Origin: PALSA-894 sp034669145
GTDB taxonomy: Bacteria > Pseudomonadota > Alphaproteobacteria > Rhizobiales > Xanthobacteraceae
Direction: 5' to 3'
Assembly (NCBI GenBank): GCA_034669145.1
Contig: JAXDNY010000223.1
Span: 1 to 64,000, forward strand
DNA: 64,000 nt
The notes beneath the pieces were generated by a model. It was not told the origin of the DNA. It did not search any database and saw only the letters and a list, made by a program, of their open reading frames with translations. Shown here piece after piece: positions 16,268 to 27,600 of the stretch. A program made the translations under genes and the position numbers. The stretch's first letter is position 1. The number at the start of each line of letters is the position of its first letter.

Positions 16268-17907
16268 GACGACGCGCGGATCACCGGCGCCGCGATGCTC
16301 TCGACCATCACGTTGATGCAAGATGGCTTGCCGCTCGCCATCGCGCGCTCGATCGCGCCGCCCAAATCCTCGGCGCGCTCGACGAATTCGCCGTGGCCGC
16401 CGAGCGCCGCGACCGCGAGATCGTAGCGCGCGGGGGTGAGATCGCAGCCATGCATGCGCTTGGCGCCGTACTCGCGCAGCTGGATCTGGCTCTCGGCGTT
16501 CCACAGTGCATCGTTGCCGAGTACCGCCACGAACGGCAGCTTGCGCCGCGCCGCGGTTTCGAACTCGGCGAGGTGGAAGCCGATCGTGCCGTCGCCCAGC
16601 ACGGCGAACACCGGCGCCTCGGGCTCTGCGAGCCGCGCCGCGACCGCGAACGACAGCCCGCCGCCGATCGAGCCCGCGACGCCGTTGATCATGCGGCGGC
16701 GAACCGGAAGCATGCTCTGACCCCACTGAGCGAACTCGCCGCCGTCACACACGAGCACCGCGCCGGGGTCGCGCTCCACATAGGGACGCAGCGCGCGGAA
16801 CACCTGCGCCGGATGCAGGCGGCCGGGTGTCTGCGATTCAATGCTCGCCCACGCGGCGGGCCGGTTGTCGAGCGCGGCGCGCGCCTCGGCAAGCCAGCCG
16901 CCGTCGCGCGGCTTCATCGCGGCGGAACGCGCGATCAGCGTTTCGGCAGCGGCGCGCACGTCCGCGATGCTGCCGAGCACCAGACGGCCGTCCATCTCCT
17001 TCACGGCGCGGTCGATCAGCGCGGCCTCGGGATCGATCGCGATCAGCCGCACCGCCGGATCGAATCCCAGCCCCGACACCCACTTGGTCGTGAAATCCAG
17101 CGCCTTGCCGACGAGCACGATCAAATCGGCGCGGCGCGTCAGGTCCTGGAATGCGCCGAGCGTCGCATCCGCGATGCCGCGTGGACTTTCCAGGATGACA
17201 GCCGGCGTTTTCGTTGCGGCTTCCAGCCGGCCGAGCAGCGCGCGCCCGCTGACATTGGAAAGCTGCGGCCCCGCGAAAATGATCGGGCGGGCGGCGGCGG
17301 AGATCGTGGCGAGCGTTGCATCCGCGACTGCCGCGTTGAGCGCAGGTGCGGCCGAGACGCGCGCATCCGGCCACACGATCGCGTTGCTCTCGACGCGCTC
17401 CTCGAGCAAATCCGAGGGCAGGCTCAAATGCACCGGGCCGGGCCGGCCGGATGTGGCGATGCGGATCGCCTCGCCGACATCGCGCCCGAGTGTCGCCGCG
17501 GAGGTCGCCGTGAACGACGCTTTGCTGACCGGCGCCGCCATGTCGGCCTGGCGGATTTCCTGGAAACCGCCGCGGCCAAGCTCCCATGTGGCGGCGTGCC
17601 CCGACAAAAGCACCATCGGGGATTCCGCGCCGAGCGCCGTGTAAAGCGCGCCGACCGCGTTGGCGTGACCCGGCCCGCCGGTGACCATCGCGATGCCGGC
17701 TTCGCCCGTGAGGCGTCCCCACGCGTCCGCCATGTGCACGGCGGCCGCCTCGTGGCGCACATGCACAAGATCGAGCTTCGCCTCGATCGCGGCATCGAAG
17801 ATCGACATAATGTGATTGCCTGAGAGCGTGAACACGCGCGTGCTGCCTAGCCGCGCGAGCGATTGCGCCACGATGTCGGCACCGCGCAGCGCCTTGCCGT
17901 CAGTCAT
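16264..17907 (-). CDS. Thiamine-diphosphate-dependent enzyme (acetolactate synthase/benzoylformate decarboxylase-like)
   Basis: A 547-residue ThDP enzyme with the three standard domains. The PYR domain has the catalytic glutamate in VRHEAAAVHMADAWGRL and GGPGHANAVGAL. The central domain runs from about residue 190 to 330 (RPIIFAGPQLSNVSGRALLG). The C-terminal PP domain carries the metal/ThDP motif in VFAVLGDGTIGFHLAEFETA, ending NDALWN, as in the GDG-x(24-28)-N pattern. The glutamine after the catalytic Glu in acetolactate synthases (HEQ) is Ala here (HEAAA), so this is more likely an oxalyl-CoA/benzoylformate-decarboxylase-like member than IlvB. It is the third gene of an operon with the metallo-beta-lactamase-fold and amidohydrolase genes (gaps of 23 and 26 bases). 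Start at 17907 has GGAG upstream. Confidence 0.9.
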   Translation of the reverse strand: MTDGKALRGADIVAQSLARLGSTRVFTLSGNHIMSIFDAAIEAKLDLVHVRHEAAAVHMADAWGRLTGEAGIAMVTGGPGHANAVGALYTALGAESPMVLLSGHAATWELGRGGFQEIRQADMAAPVSKASFTATSAATLGRDVGEAIRIATSGRPGPVHLSLPSDLLEERVESNAIVWPDARVSAAPALNAAVADATLATISAAARPIIFAGPQLSNVSGRALLGRLEAATKTPAVILESPRGIADATLGAFQDLTRRADLIVLVGKALDFTTKWVSGLGFDPAVRLIAIDPEAALIDRAVKEMDGRLVLGSIADVRAAAETLIARSAAMKPRDGGWLAEARAALDNRPAAWASIESQTPGRLHPAQVFRALRPYVERDPGAVLVCDGGEFAQWGQSMLPVRRRMINGVAGSIGGGLSFAVAARLAEPEAPVFAVLGDGTIGFHLAEFETAARRKLPFVAVLGNDALWNAESQIQLREYGAKRMHGCDLTPARYDLAVAALGGHGEFVERAEDLGGAIERAMASGKPSCINVMVESIAAPVIRASS

Positions 17908-17930
17908 TCCAACGCTCCGATTGATTCCGT

Positions 17931-18869
17931 CTACAATCGCTTGAACGAGTTGTAGACGTTCTTGGTGTGCCCCGCCGCGTGGCCCGGATTGTTGGCCCAC
18001 GTCGCGTCGAGATCGGCGAGCGGCCTTGCGGCGATCACCTCGTCCTCGCTCTTGCCTTCGTCGACAAGCTTCTTGATGCGGTCGTGCGAGGTGACCAGCA
18101 TGTCGCGGAACACCGTGAGGTCCGCCTTGGTGGCGAGCGGGCCGTGGCCGGGCACGATCTTGGTCGTATCGTTCGACGCCTTGATGTAGGCGTCGAGCGC
18201 GCGGATCATGCCGCGGACGTCGCCGCCGTTCATGTAGTCGATGTTCTGGTAGCGCTTGAGATTGTTGAACGTGTCGCCGGTCGACAGCACGTTCGCGTCG
18301 GCGAAATGCACCCAGGTGTCGCCGTCGGTGTGCGCGTTGGAAACATGCGTGAGCTGCGCCTTGCGGCCGCCGGCTTCGAGCGCGAACGAGCCGCCGACGT
18401 ACGTCTCCTTTGGCAACGCATCCCCGGAACGCGGCGCGGCCTTCGCGCCGGTCATGGCGTTAATCGTGCCGGCTGCGAGCCGCACGCGGATGTTGTCATG
18501 CCCGACGACCGTCACGCCGTCCTTGGCGAAGTTCTCGTTCCCGCCGGTGTGATCGCCATGATAGTGCGTATTGATCATGTAACGGATCGGCAGCGGCGAA
18601 ATCTCCTTGATCGCCGCCTTGATCTTGTCGGAGAGCGGCGCGTACTGGCCGTCCACCATGACGATCGCATCGCTGCCGACCGCGACCGTGATGTTCCCGC
18701 CCGCGCCGGTGAGCATCCAGGTCTTGTTGCCGAGATCGGTCGCCTTGATCTCGACCTTGGCCCAGTCGATCAGTGGCGGCGGCGCCATCGGCGGCTGCAC
18801 GGCGGGCTGCGCGGCGGCGGCGGCAGCGAACATGACGGCCGCGCATGTGGTGATTGCAATCCTCAGCAT
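17931..18869 (-). CDS. Secreted metallo-beta-lactamase-fold hydrolase
   Basis: A 312-residue exported protein with signal peptide (MLRIAITTCAAVMFAAAAAA). The MBL motif is complete at residues 102-107 as H-Y-H-G-D-H (INTHYHGDHTGG). The later metal ligands fit HTDGDTWVHF, then VLSTGDTF (Asp) and KIVPGHGPL (His). The architecture resembles quinoprotein-relay and beta-lactamase-like MBL proteins with the DGQYAPLSDKIKAAI helix. It belongs to the operon with the upstream Tat-exported amidohydrolase and the downstream ThDP enzyme, and probably hydrolyses an ester, lactone or similar intermediate; the substrate is not assignable. The start at 18869 has GGAGGGAACG before it. Confidence 0.9.
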   Translation of the reverse strand: MLRIAITTCAAVMFAAAAAAQPAVQPPMAPPPLIDWAKVEIKATDLGNKTWMLTGAGGNITVAVGSDAIVMVDGQYAPLSDKIKAAIKEISPLPIRYMINTHYHGDHTGGNENFAKDGVTVVGHDNIRVRLAAGTINAMTGAKAAPRSGDALPKETYVGGSFALEAGGRKAQLTHVSNAHTDGDTWVHFADANVLSTGDTFNNLKRYQNIDYMNGGDVRGMIRALDAYIKASNDTTKIVPGHGPLATKADLTVFRDMLVTSHDRIKKLVDEGKSEDEVIAARPLADLDATWANNPGHAAGHTKNVYNSFKRL

Positions 18870-18895
18870 CGTTCCCTCCGTTTTTTTGATTTGGC

Positions 18896-19858
18896 TCATG
18901 CGCTCGTCTTGGCGAACCCGTAGAGCGCTTCCGGATTGCTCACCAGAATGCGCTGGCGTTGCGCGGCGTCTGGCGCCCAGTCGGCAAGCAGGTCGAACAG
19001 CGTCGCGTCGTTCGGCTTGTGCTCGGGCTTTTCGGTCGGATGCGGCCAGTCCGAGCCCCACACCACCCGTTCGGGCGCGGCCTTGATGTAGGCCTGCGCA
19101 ACGCTGAGCTTGTCCGAATACGACGGTGCGCCGACGTTCGTATCCATGTACGCGCCCGACAGCTTCATCCAGGTTTTGCCCCTGTCCATCATGCGGCGGA
19201 TGATGCCGAAGGCGGCGTGCTCCAGCGGGGCCGGCTGCGGCAGGCGTCCCTTATGATCGAACACCACCTGCGTCGGCAGGCCTTCGAGCAGGGCTGAGAG
19301 CTCGACGATCTGGTCGCCGCGCATGTGGATCTGGATGTGCCAGCCGAGATCGGCGACTCGCTTGGCGAGCGGCGCGATCATGTCGATCGACACCGCCGCG
19401 GAGCGCGGATCGAACACCGTGAAGCGGATGCCGCAGATGCCACCATCGGCGAGCGTCTTTAGCTCCGTGTCGGTGACGCTCGGATGCACCACCGCGACGC
19501 CGCGCGTATTGGCGCGCCCCAGTTGCTCGATTCCGTCGAGCGTGACGCGGTTGTCCGTCACGTAAGCGGCCGGCGTCACGATCACGGTGCGCGTCGTGCC
19601 GTTGCGCTGTTGCAGCAGGCGATACTCGGCGACCGCAGCGTTCGCCTGCATGCGCGATTGCGGTCCCGGCCGCGCGGGCGGGAAGCGCTCGCCGTCATAA
19701 ATGTGCATGTGGCAGTCGCAGGCGTTCGCCGGGGCTTTGAGCTTCGGCGCTTCGCTGCCGCTGGAATTCGGAACATTGTGTTGCGCCTGAGCCGTCATGC
19801 CTGATGCCACCAAAGCTCCCGCGCCCGCCAGAAACGTCCGGCGCTTGATCGCGTCCAT
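18896..19858 (-). CDS. Tat-exported amidohydrolase (2-pyrone-4,6-dicarboxylate lactonase-like)
   Basis: A 320-residue metal-dependent hydrolase of the amidohydrolase_2 family. The N-terminus MDAIKRRTFLAGAGALVASG has the twin-arginine RRTFL motif and hydrophobic stretch of a Tat signal. The enzyme domain starts with NACDCHMHIYDGERFP (HxH), has IQIHMRGDQI and VVFDHKGRLPQP, and ends with ERVVWGSDWPHPTEKPEHKP, where the Asp of GSDWPHP completes the metal site. Pyrone-dicarboxylate lactonases and related enzymes share this layout but are normally cytoplasmic. It heads the minus-strand operon with the MBL and ThDP genes, suggesting stepwise breakdown of an aromatic-derived or lactone compound, partly outside the cytoplasm. 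Confidence 0.88.
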   Translation of the reverse strand: MDAIKRRTFLAGAGALVASGMTAQAQHNVPNSSGSEAPKLKAPANACDCHMHIYDGERFPPARPGPQSRMQANAAVAEYRLLQQRNGTTRTVIVTPAAYVTDNRVTLDGIEQLGRANTRGVAVVHPSVTDTELKTLADGGICGIRFTVFDPRSAAVSIDMIAPLAKRVADLGWHIQIHMRGDQIVELSALLEGLPTQVVFDHKGRLPQPAPLEHAAFGIIRRMMDRGKTWMKLSGAYMDTNVGAPSYSDKLSVAQAYIKAAPERVVWGSDWPHPTEKPEHKPNDATLFDLLADWAPDAAQRQRILVSNPEALYGFAKTSA

Positions 19859-20005
19859 GGGTCGCCTCCCGTCGCGGTCTCGTGCCGCTGTCCTCATTGT
19901 ATAGCAAAGCCGCGGCTCGTGCGGATGCCCGCCGGGCGGGCGGCAGCTTGACCATGGTTGCATGGGTCCGCACAGTGTTTTTGGTTGAATCGGGGGGCAG
20001 GGCGG

Positions 20006-21375
20006 ATGCGTGGATACCCTTTGATCTTTCTTTTGATCTTTCTTGGTCTTGCGCTCGTTTCGCCCGCGCTCGCGGACAAGAAGATCGATCCCGATCCGGC
20101 ATTCCTCGCCAAGGCGCGCAGTGCCGCGACCGCGGCGGTCGAGCCGCACTACGATCTCGTCAGCGAGAAGGTGCCGTTCTGGGCACGCTTTCTGATTGCG
20201 CTGGAGAGTTGACGGCGGCACGCGATGAAGGCCGCGCGCTTCCGATCCCGAAGGACGAGATCGAGAAGCTGATTGCGGACTATCGCGCGCGTGCAGCCGA
20301 TGTCATCGCCTACCGCCAGAAGGCCGACGCGAAGGCGTCCGCGCTCGATGTCGACGGGGAGATCGCGAAAATCCGCTCGGGCGCGATGCAGTTCCTGCCC
20401 GCCGACACGACCAAGCTTGGCGTCGAGACCATGAAGAAGCGGCACGGCGAGCGGCTCGCGTTCTGTCAGCTCACGCGCGACTGGTACGACGTGCAGAACG
20501 GACGGCGCCAAGCGGCATCGCCCGCCGATCAGCAAAAGCTCACCGCCGTGCACGACGAGGCGATGCGCAAGATCGCCGCCGAAGCGCCCAAGCCGCCGCA
20601 GTTCGGAGCGATGCCTCCCGCGATCAAGCCGTCGGTGGTGCAGCCGATAGCTGCGCCGGCGCAACCGCCGCCACCGACCGCGAAAGTCGTCGTGCCGGAC
20701 GCCGGCATAACGGCTGGCGGCGTCAACGCACGCGATCTGCGCGTCAACATGACGGCAGGCTTGATCGCGCCGTCAGCGGTGTCCGCCGAATTCGGCTCGC
20801 GCCCGCTGTGGTCGGCGCTCGCCGAATGCGTTGCCCGCATGGAGCTGATCCAGACGCGCACCGGCGATTCAACGCGTGTGCAGCAGGAGGGCTACGCCAG
20901 GCGTGCCGCCTACATCCTGTGGGGCAGCCGCGGCGATGTCGGCGGCAAGGACCTTCCCGCGATGGCCGGCCCGGTTTCGCAGGAACGCGCGCGCCTCTTC
21001 CTGCGCGTTGCCGCAAGCTGGGACGATCACCGCCAGCGCACCGGACAGATCCCGAACGCGCATTGGGGGCAGGTCTGCCACGCGTTGGAACAATACGCGT
21101 CCAGGGAGGCCGATAACGTTCTGCAGGCGAAGCGGGCGCAGGCGCAACGCGATCATGCCGAGGCGATGAAGACGTTCAACGAGTCGAGTTCGTCTTCTTC
21201 TTCTTCATCGGGCACGTCCTCGTCGGGAGGCGGGGGCTACAGCGTTCCGTCCGCGAGCACCGCTGACGCGGATCGCTCGCGCGCCGAGCATCAGCGAACG
21301 ATGCAGCAGTACCAGCGCGAGAACCAGCAAATCCGCAATGAGATCAAGGCAATAGACCGGAAATACGGACGCTGA
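20006..21375 (+). pseudogene. Frameshifted secreted protein of unknown function with serine-rich tail
   Basis: The N-terminal piece (20006-20212) encodes a signal peptide (MRGYPLIFLLIFLGLALVSP) and about 45 more residues, then stops at TGA 20210-20212. The neighbouring frame continues at once with ELTAARDEGRALPIPKDEIE and runs to 21375, adding nearly 390 residues that include an Ala/Pro-rich linker (AAPAQPPPPTAKVVVP), a helical domain with a conserved-looking ALAECVARMELIQTRTG, a run of nine serines, a glycine patch and a coiled-coil tail (QQYQRENQQIRNEIKAIDRK). One missing base near 20203-20212 would join the two. It is either a recent frameshift mutation, a sequencing error, or programmed frameshifting; no slippery heptamer is evident. 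No family recognised. Confidence 0.6.
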
Positions 21376-21450
21376 GCGCCCAAGACCTAGGGGCACTCGC
21401 GCAACGTTAAGATTGTCTTACGAGTTCCCACACGCTCGTCAAAATTGATC

Positions 21451-21480
21451 TTGACTCTTTACATATACAAAATCGATAGT
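21451..21480 (+). promoter_or_regulatory. Candidate sigma-70 promoter of the giant surface-protein gene
   Basis: In an A/T-rich patch that contrasts with the rest of the window, TTGACT (21451-21456) is followed 18 bases later by GATAGT (21475-21480). The -35 is close to consensus and the -10 matches at four of six positions. The transcript would have a leader of about 150 bases containing two hairpins. Confidence 0.35.
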
Positions 21481-21540
21481 CGAAAAAAATTAGCTAACAA
21501 AGCGTAAACAGGGACACAGCCGAATATCGCCGAAGTTTTG

Positions 21541-21562
21541 GCAAGTCGAAACAACGACTTGC
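21541..21562 (+). promoter_or_regulatory. Inverted repeat in the leader of the giant gene
   Basis: GCAAGTCG and CGACTTGC form a perfect 8-bp stem around AAACAA. A second, shorter stem (GGTGAC/GTCACC, 21600-21618) ends five bases before the AGGGGG ribosome-binding site. Either could be an operator or modulate translation. No T-run follows, so they are not terminators. Confidence 0.35.
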
Positions 21563-21637
21563 AGCAGAATTTTGCGTGCGATTGAAGTTGTGTTGGCACG
21601 GTGACGAAGTATGTCACCGAACAGGGGGTACAGTGGC

Positions 21638-24600
21638 ATGAGCGTATTTACTCTGACTGTCGGCACGGACAATTTCACAGGAAACTCAGGCGAAAATAAT
21701 ACAGTCTTTCTAACATCAACTACTCTACAGTCCGTCGATACGGTTACTGGCGGAGCCACCGGCTCGTTTTTCGACATACTCACAATCACCGCGGGCGGGA
21801 CGATCGCCGCCGCGCAGTTTGCGGGTGTCACTCGGTTTGAACTGCTCAACCTCGCAAGCGCGGGCAACAGCGTCGCGCTGACCAACGGTCTGGTTGCGAA
21901 CTCGAGCGCCGGCATCTTCTCGGTCATCGGCGGCACCGGGAACGACTCGGTCGATGCGTCGGGCGTGAACAACGGGATGCGGATCGCGTTCTACGCGGGC
22001 AGCGGTACCGATAGCTTCACCGGCGGGAACGGCAACGATTACGTTGAATTCACGGCCGCGGAGCTCACCGCGGCCGATTCCGTCAACGGTGGCAACGGCT
22101 TCGATTTCCTGGCATTCAGCACCGGCGGAACCATCGGCGCCGCAGCGCTGGCAAGCATCACCAGTATCGAGGAAGTGCTGCTCAGCAACGCCGGCAATAG
22201 CATCGCGCTGTCGAACGCGTTCGTGGCGGGCGCCGACAACGGCGTCATGTCGATCGTCGATGGAACCGGCAACGATACGGTCGATGCCAGCGGCATTACC
22301 AATAGCAAGCGCATCGCATTCTTCACCAGCACCGGCAACGAGACCTTCACCGGCGGCAACGGCAGCGACTATCTGTCGTTTCATGCCGATCAACTGACGT
22401 CGGGCGATCACGTCACCGGCGGAGCCAACTACGACATCATCGAGTTCGACACTGCCGGAACCGTCGCCGCCGGTGCTCTCACCAGCGTCACCGGCATTGA
22501 CGAACTGATCCTCAATGCCGGCGGCACCAACGTCACGCTCACCAACGCGATGGTCGCCGGCACCGACAATGGCGTGCTCGTCATCCTCGATAGCGGGTCG
22601 GGCAACGACACGATCGGCGGAAGCGCGGTCGCCTCGAATCGCATCGTGTTCCAGTCCAACGGTGGCAACGACAGTTTCACCGGCGGCGGCGGCAGCGATG
22701 TGGCTCTGTTCACCGCGGCGGGCCTGACCTCCGGCGATACGTTCGCGGGCGGCACAGGCTTCGACGTGCTTCAGTTCACCACCGCAGGCACTGTCGGCGC
22801 GGCCGCGTTCACGAACTTCACCGGCGTGGACGAACTTTTCCTGACGCTCGGCGGCAATACGATCACGCTGAACGGCGGTGTTGTCGCGAGTTCCGACAAC
22901 GCTGTGTTCGTCGTCTACGACGACGGCGGCACCAACACCATCGATGCCAGCGCGGCGACGCTTGGCGGGCGCGTCGTCTTCAACGCCATAGCCAACGGGA
23001 ACAAGACTTATACGGGCGGCACCGGTTCGGACTTCTTCCAGTTTGCCGCCGCCAACCTCAACGGCGATACGCTGGCGGGCGGCAACGGGGCCGGCACCGA
23101 CTTCCTGGTCGTAACGGACAACGGCACGGTGACGGCAGCCGACCTTGCCAATGTCACCCAGATGGAAATTGTGCAGCTCGCGGCTGGTGGCTCGATCGCG
23201 CTCGCGAATACCCTGTCAAACAGCGGAAGCCTTGAGGTCGACGGGACGAGCGCTGTCGACAGCATCGATGGCTCAGGCGTGACGGGCTACAACCTCGTCA
23301 TCAAGGGTGAGGGTGGTGCCGATACGCTCAAGGGCGGTGGCGGCAACGATCAGATCTTCCTGCCGGATACCAATTTCATCGCGATCGACGGCAATGGCGG
23401 CTTCGACAAGATCGTCCTGACTTCGGCGTTGGACGGGCAGACGTTCGATCTTTCGGCGCAGGTCTCCAAGATCACGGATGTCGAGGCGATTTCGCTCGAA
23501 GGCGCCGCGAACGCGGTGCTCAATATCGCGCCCGGTGACATCGCGCAGATCAATTCAACGACCAACTTGCTCTACGTCGTCGCCGGCAGCGACGATCAGA
23601 TCAACGTCAGCGGGACTGGCTGGTCGCAACTCGAAACGAACCACACGAACGGTCAACTGCCGGGTCACATCTTCGTTCATTATCACCACACGAATGGGTC
23701 GGACCTCTACATCGACGGAACGGCTCCGACCAGCATCAATACGGGCGCGTTGGCAGCGATCAACGATGCGGCGACCGCTGTTGAGGATGTGGTCACCGCA
23801 CCTACGGGCAACCTGATTGCAAACGATCAGTACAGCGGTGATCCGTCACTGCTCAGTGTTTCGAACGTGGCGGGTGCGACCGATGGCGGCGCGACTTTTA
23901 CAATCGACGGCACCTATGGACGGCTCGTCGTTACGAAGGCCACCGGTAACTATACCTACACACTCGGCGTTACGGTTGCCCAGCAGACTGCCGGTCAGCA
24001 CTTGGCCACCGGCGCCGCTCCCACCGAGACCTTCACCTACACGGTCACCGACGGAAGTCTGGTCAACTCCGCAAATCTCGTCGTCACGGTCTACGGCACC
24101 AACGACGCGCCGGCCGCGACCGCCACGGTGGTCCCCAACGCCACCGAGGACACAGCCTACAGCTTCAACGTCTCAACGCTGTTCACCGATATCGACAGCG
24201 TGCCTTCGGCAGATACCCTGACCTATTCGGTTGCGGGCCTTCCGGCCGGTTTGACATTCGCAGGCTCGACGATCTCGGGCACGCCGACCAATGCCGATGT
24301 CGGCAGCCACTCGATCTCCGTCACGGCGAACGACGGCCACGGCGGATCGCTGACGCGCGCGTTCAGCCTGTCCGTCGCAAACACCAATGACGCGCCGGTC
24401 GGCACGGCCGCGACCTTCACGATCAACGAGGATACCCCGCTCGCCGGCTCGGTCGCCGGGACCGACGTCGATGGCGACGGCCTGACGTTCTCGCTTGTCG
24501 CGGGCTCCGCCACCAACGGCGTCGCGACGGTGAGCCCAAGTGGCGCTTTCACGTTCACGCCGGCCGCGAACTTCAGCGGCGATGCCACGTTCCAGTTCCG

Positions 24601-27600
24601 CGCGAACGACGGCACGGTGAACTCGGCGCCGCAGACCGTCACGATCCATGTCACGGCGGTCAACGATGCGCCGGCCGCTGCGGGAGCGGGCAACACCGCC
24701 TCGGGCAACGAAGACAACACTATCATCGGCAGCGTTCCGGCAGGCTCGGACGTCGACGACGCGACGCTAACGCTCACCTACCAGCTGGTGACCGGTCCCA
24801 ACACCGCGACCGAAGGAACGCTCACGCTCAACACGGACGGCACGTTCTCGTTCGTGCCGGTTGGCAATTTCAATGGCCCGGTCGCGTTCACGTATCGCGT
24901 CGTCGATCCGCATGGCGCCCACAGCGATCCGCAGAACTTCACCATTACGGTGCTGGCGCAGAACGACAATCCGGTCGCGGTCGCCGACGTTGCGCCGCAA
25001 GCCGTGATCGCCGGCACCTCGCTTGCGGTCGACGCGGCGCACGGCGTGCTCGCGAACGACACTGATGTCGACGGCGGCACCCTGAGCGTGTCCGCGATGA
25101 CGGGGGCGACCGACAACGGAACCACGTTCACCGTCGTGGGCGACCACGGCACACTGGTGCTGAACAAGGCCACGGGCGCCTACACCTACACGGCGCTGCC
25201 GGCGACGCCGCCGGACTACGGCACCGACAGCTTCAGCTACACGGTCTCGGACGGGCAGGGGGCCACCGCCACCTCGACGCTGACCGTTGAGGTCACCGAG
25301 CAGGGCTACCGCACGCTCGATGCCGGCTCGCTCGACGGCAGCGGCAACATTTTCGTCGGCACCGGCAATACCGGCGCCAGCTACAACGTGTCGGAGAACC
25401 ACGCAGGCGGGCTCGAGCTTGGCCTGAAGGTCCACTATCGCACCGGCGATGACCTCCAGCCGCTCAGCCGGGACGCCGACGGCACCGCGCACTATCTGGT
25501 GCCGCTCGCCACGCAGGCGATCGATGCCGCGCACCACGTCCCCGCGGCGCAAGCGAACCGGGTGGCATGGAGCTTCGATTACTCCGTCAACACCGATGCG
25601 TCGGGCAGCAGCGGCAAGACGCTGGCCGACTACAACTTCACGATCACGATCTCGGACGGCGAGGGGCACACGCAGATCTATGATCTGCAGCACCTGTCGG
25701 CCACCAACACGCCGTGGCAATTGCGCGGCGGTCCCGCAAATACCGGCTTCGGCGACGAAGAGACCGGGGCGGCGGCGGCCAGCCCGGGGCTGTCGCAGAA
25801 CTCGGTCAACATCGGCTTCGCCTTCCTGCAAGCGGCGTTCGGCGACAACCTGGCCGGCAAGCACTTCGATATCCAGCTCACCGCGACCGATGCGGCAACC
25901 GGCGCGCTGGCAGCGACCGTGCACGATCAGCTGGTGGTGGATACTCCGCCGGTCGCGACACCGAACACGGCGAGCGTCACCGAGGACGTCGACAACGACG
26001 GCGGCACGGCGGGGACGCAGACCTTTGCGTCCGGCAATGTGATCACCGACGCGACGGCCGACAGCGACATCAACGGCAATCCGATCACGGTGTCGGCGGT
26101 GAACGGCGGCGCGGGCAACGTCGGCGCAAGCGTCGCCGGCACTTACGGCACGCTCGTCGTCAACGCCAACGGATCCTATACCTACACGCTCAACAACGCC
26201 TTGCCGTCGGTGCAGTCGCTCGGCGCTACTGCGACGGCGACGGATACTTTCACCTACACCGTCACGGATGGCGTCACGCCGAATGCAGGCGCGACAGCGA
26301 CACTCACCGTAACGGTCCACGGCAGCAACGATCCCGTGAACAGCCCGCCGACGCTGACGGCGGACGTCACCGAGGATCTGATCACCGTCACGTCCGGCAA
26401 CGTGCTCGACGCCGTGACCGACGCCGACAGCGGCGATACGCACACGGTGACGGCCGTGAACGGGCTCGGCGGAAACGTCGGCATGGCGGTTGCCGGCACG
26501 TACGGCACGCTGACCATCGATACGGCCGGAAACGCGCAATACACCCTGAACAACGGCCTGACGGCGGTGCAGCAGCTCAACACCGGCTCACCGGCGCTCA
26601 TCGACACGTTCAACTACACCGTCGGCGACGGGCACGGCTCGTTCGCCACCACCACGCTCAATGTCAGCGTTCATGGCACGAACGACGCGCCGGTCGCCAA
26701 CTTCGATTTCGCGACCGTCGCGGAGGACACCGCGGGTCCGGCCGGATTCAACGTCCTGACCAACGATAGCGACGTTGACGCGGCCGACACCAAGACGGTG
26801 TCGACGTTCACGTTCGCCGGGGTCACGCACAATGCCGGCGATGCGATCACGCTCGGCAGCGGCCTTTCGGTCAATGTCGCCGCCAACGGCGATGTCTCGT
26901 TCACTCAGGCCGGTGTGTTCAACGGCTTGAACAACGGTCAATCAAGCACCCAGCTGATCAACTACACGATGGCCGACTCCGCCGGCGCGCAATCGAGCGC
27001 CACGGCGCAGATTCTGGTCACGGGCGTGAACGATGCGCCGGTCGCCAACCCGAACACGATCACGGTCATCGAAGACACGCCGACGGCGATCAACGTTCTC
27101 GGCAACGACACCGATGTCGACGGCCCTGGGCCGCTGGCGCTCGATTCGATCACCGGGACCAGCGGCACGACGACGATCGTCGCCGGCAACAGCTACACCC
27201 TTGCGGTGACCGGCGGGTCGCTGGCTGTCAGCACGGCGGGCGCTCTCACGTTCACGCCCGCCTCAAACCTGGCGGGGAATAACGTTGGCTCGTTCAGTTA
27301 CGTGGCGAAGGACGGCAACGGCGCGCTGTCGAACAGCGCCGCGGTCACCATCAACGTCACGCCGGTCAACGATGCGCCAAGCCCGACGCAGGACGCATTC
27401 AGCGTCAACGAGAACGGCGCGGCATCGGTCGGCAATGTCATCACGGGCAACAACGGCAATGGCGTCGACAGCGACGTCGAGACGCCGCTCGCAAACCTCA
27501 CCGTCAACGGCATTCGCATCCCCGGCAGCGGCAGCTTCACCAGCGTGCCGAATGGCGGCTCCGCCACGCTGACCTTCGCCAATGGCGCGCAGGTCACGGT

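Noticed and set aside
19882..20200. Upstream part of the 497-codon plus-strand frame
   Set aside because: Residues before 20200 do not fit a protein; the real N-terminus with a signal peptide is in the neighbouring frame from 20006.
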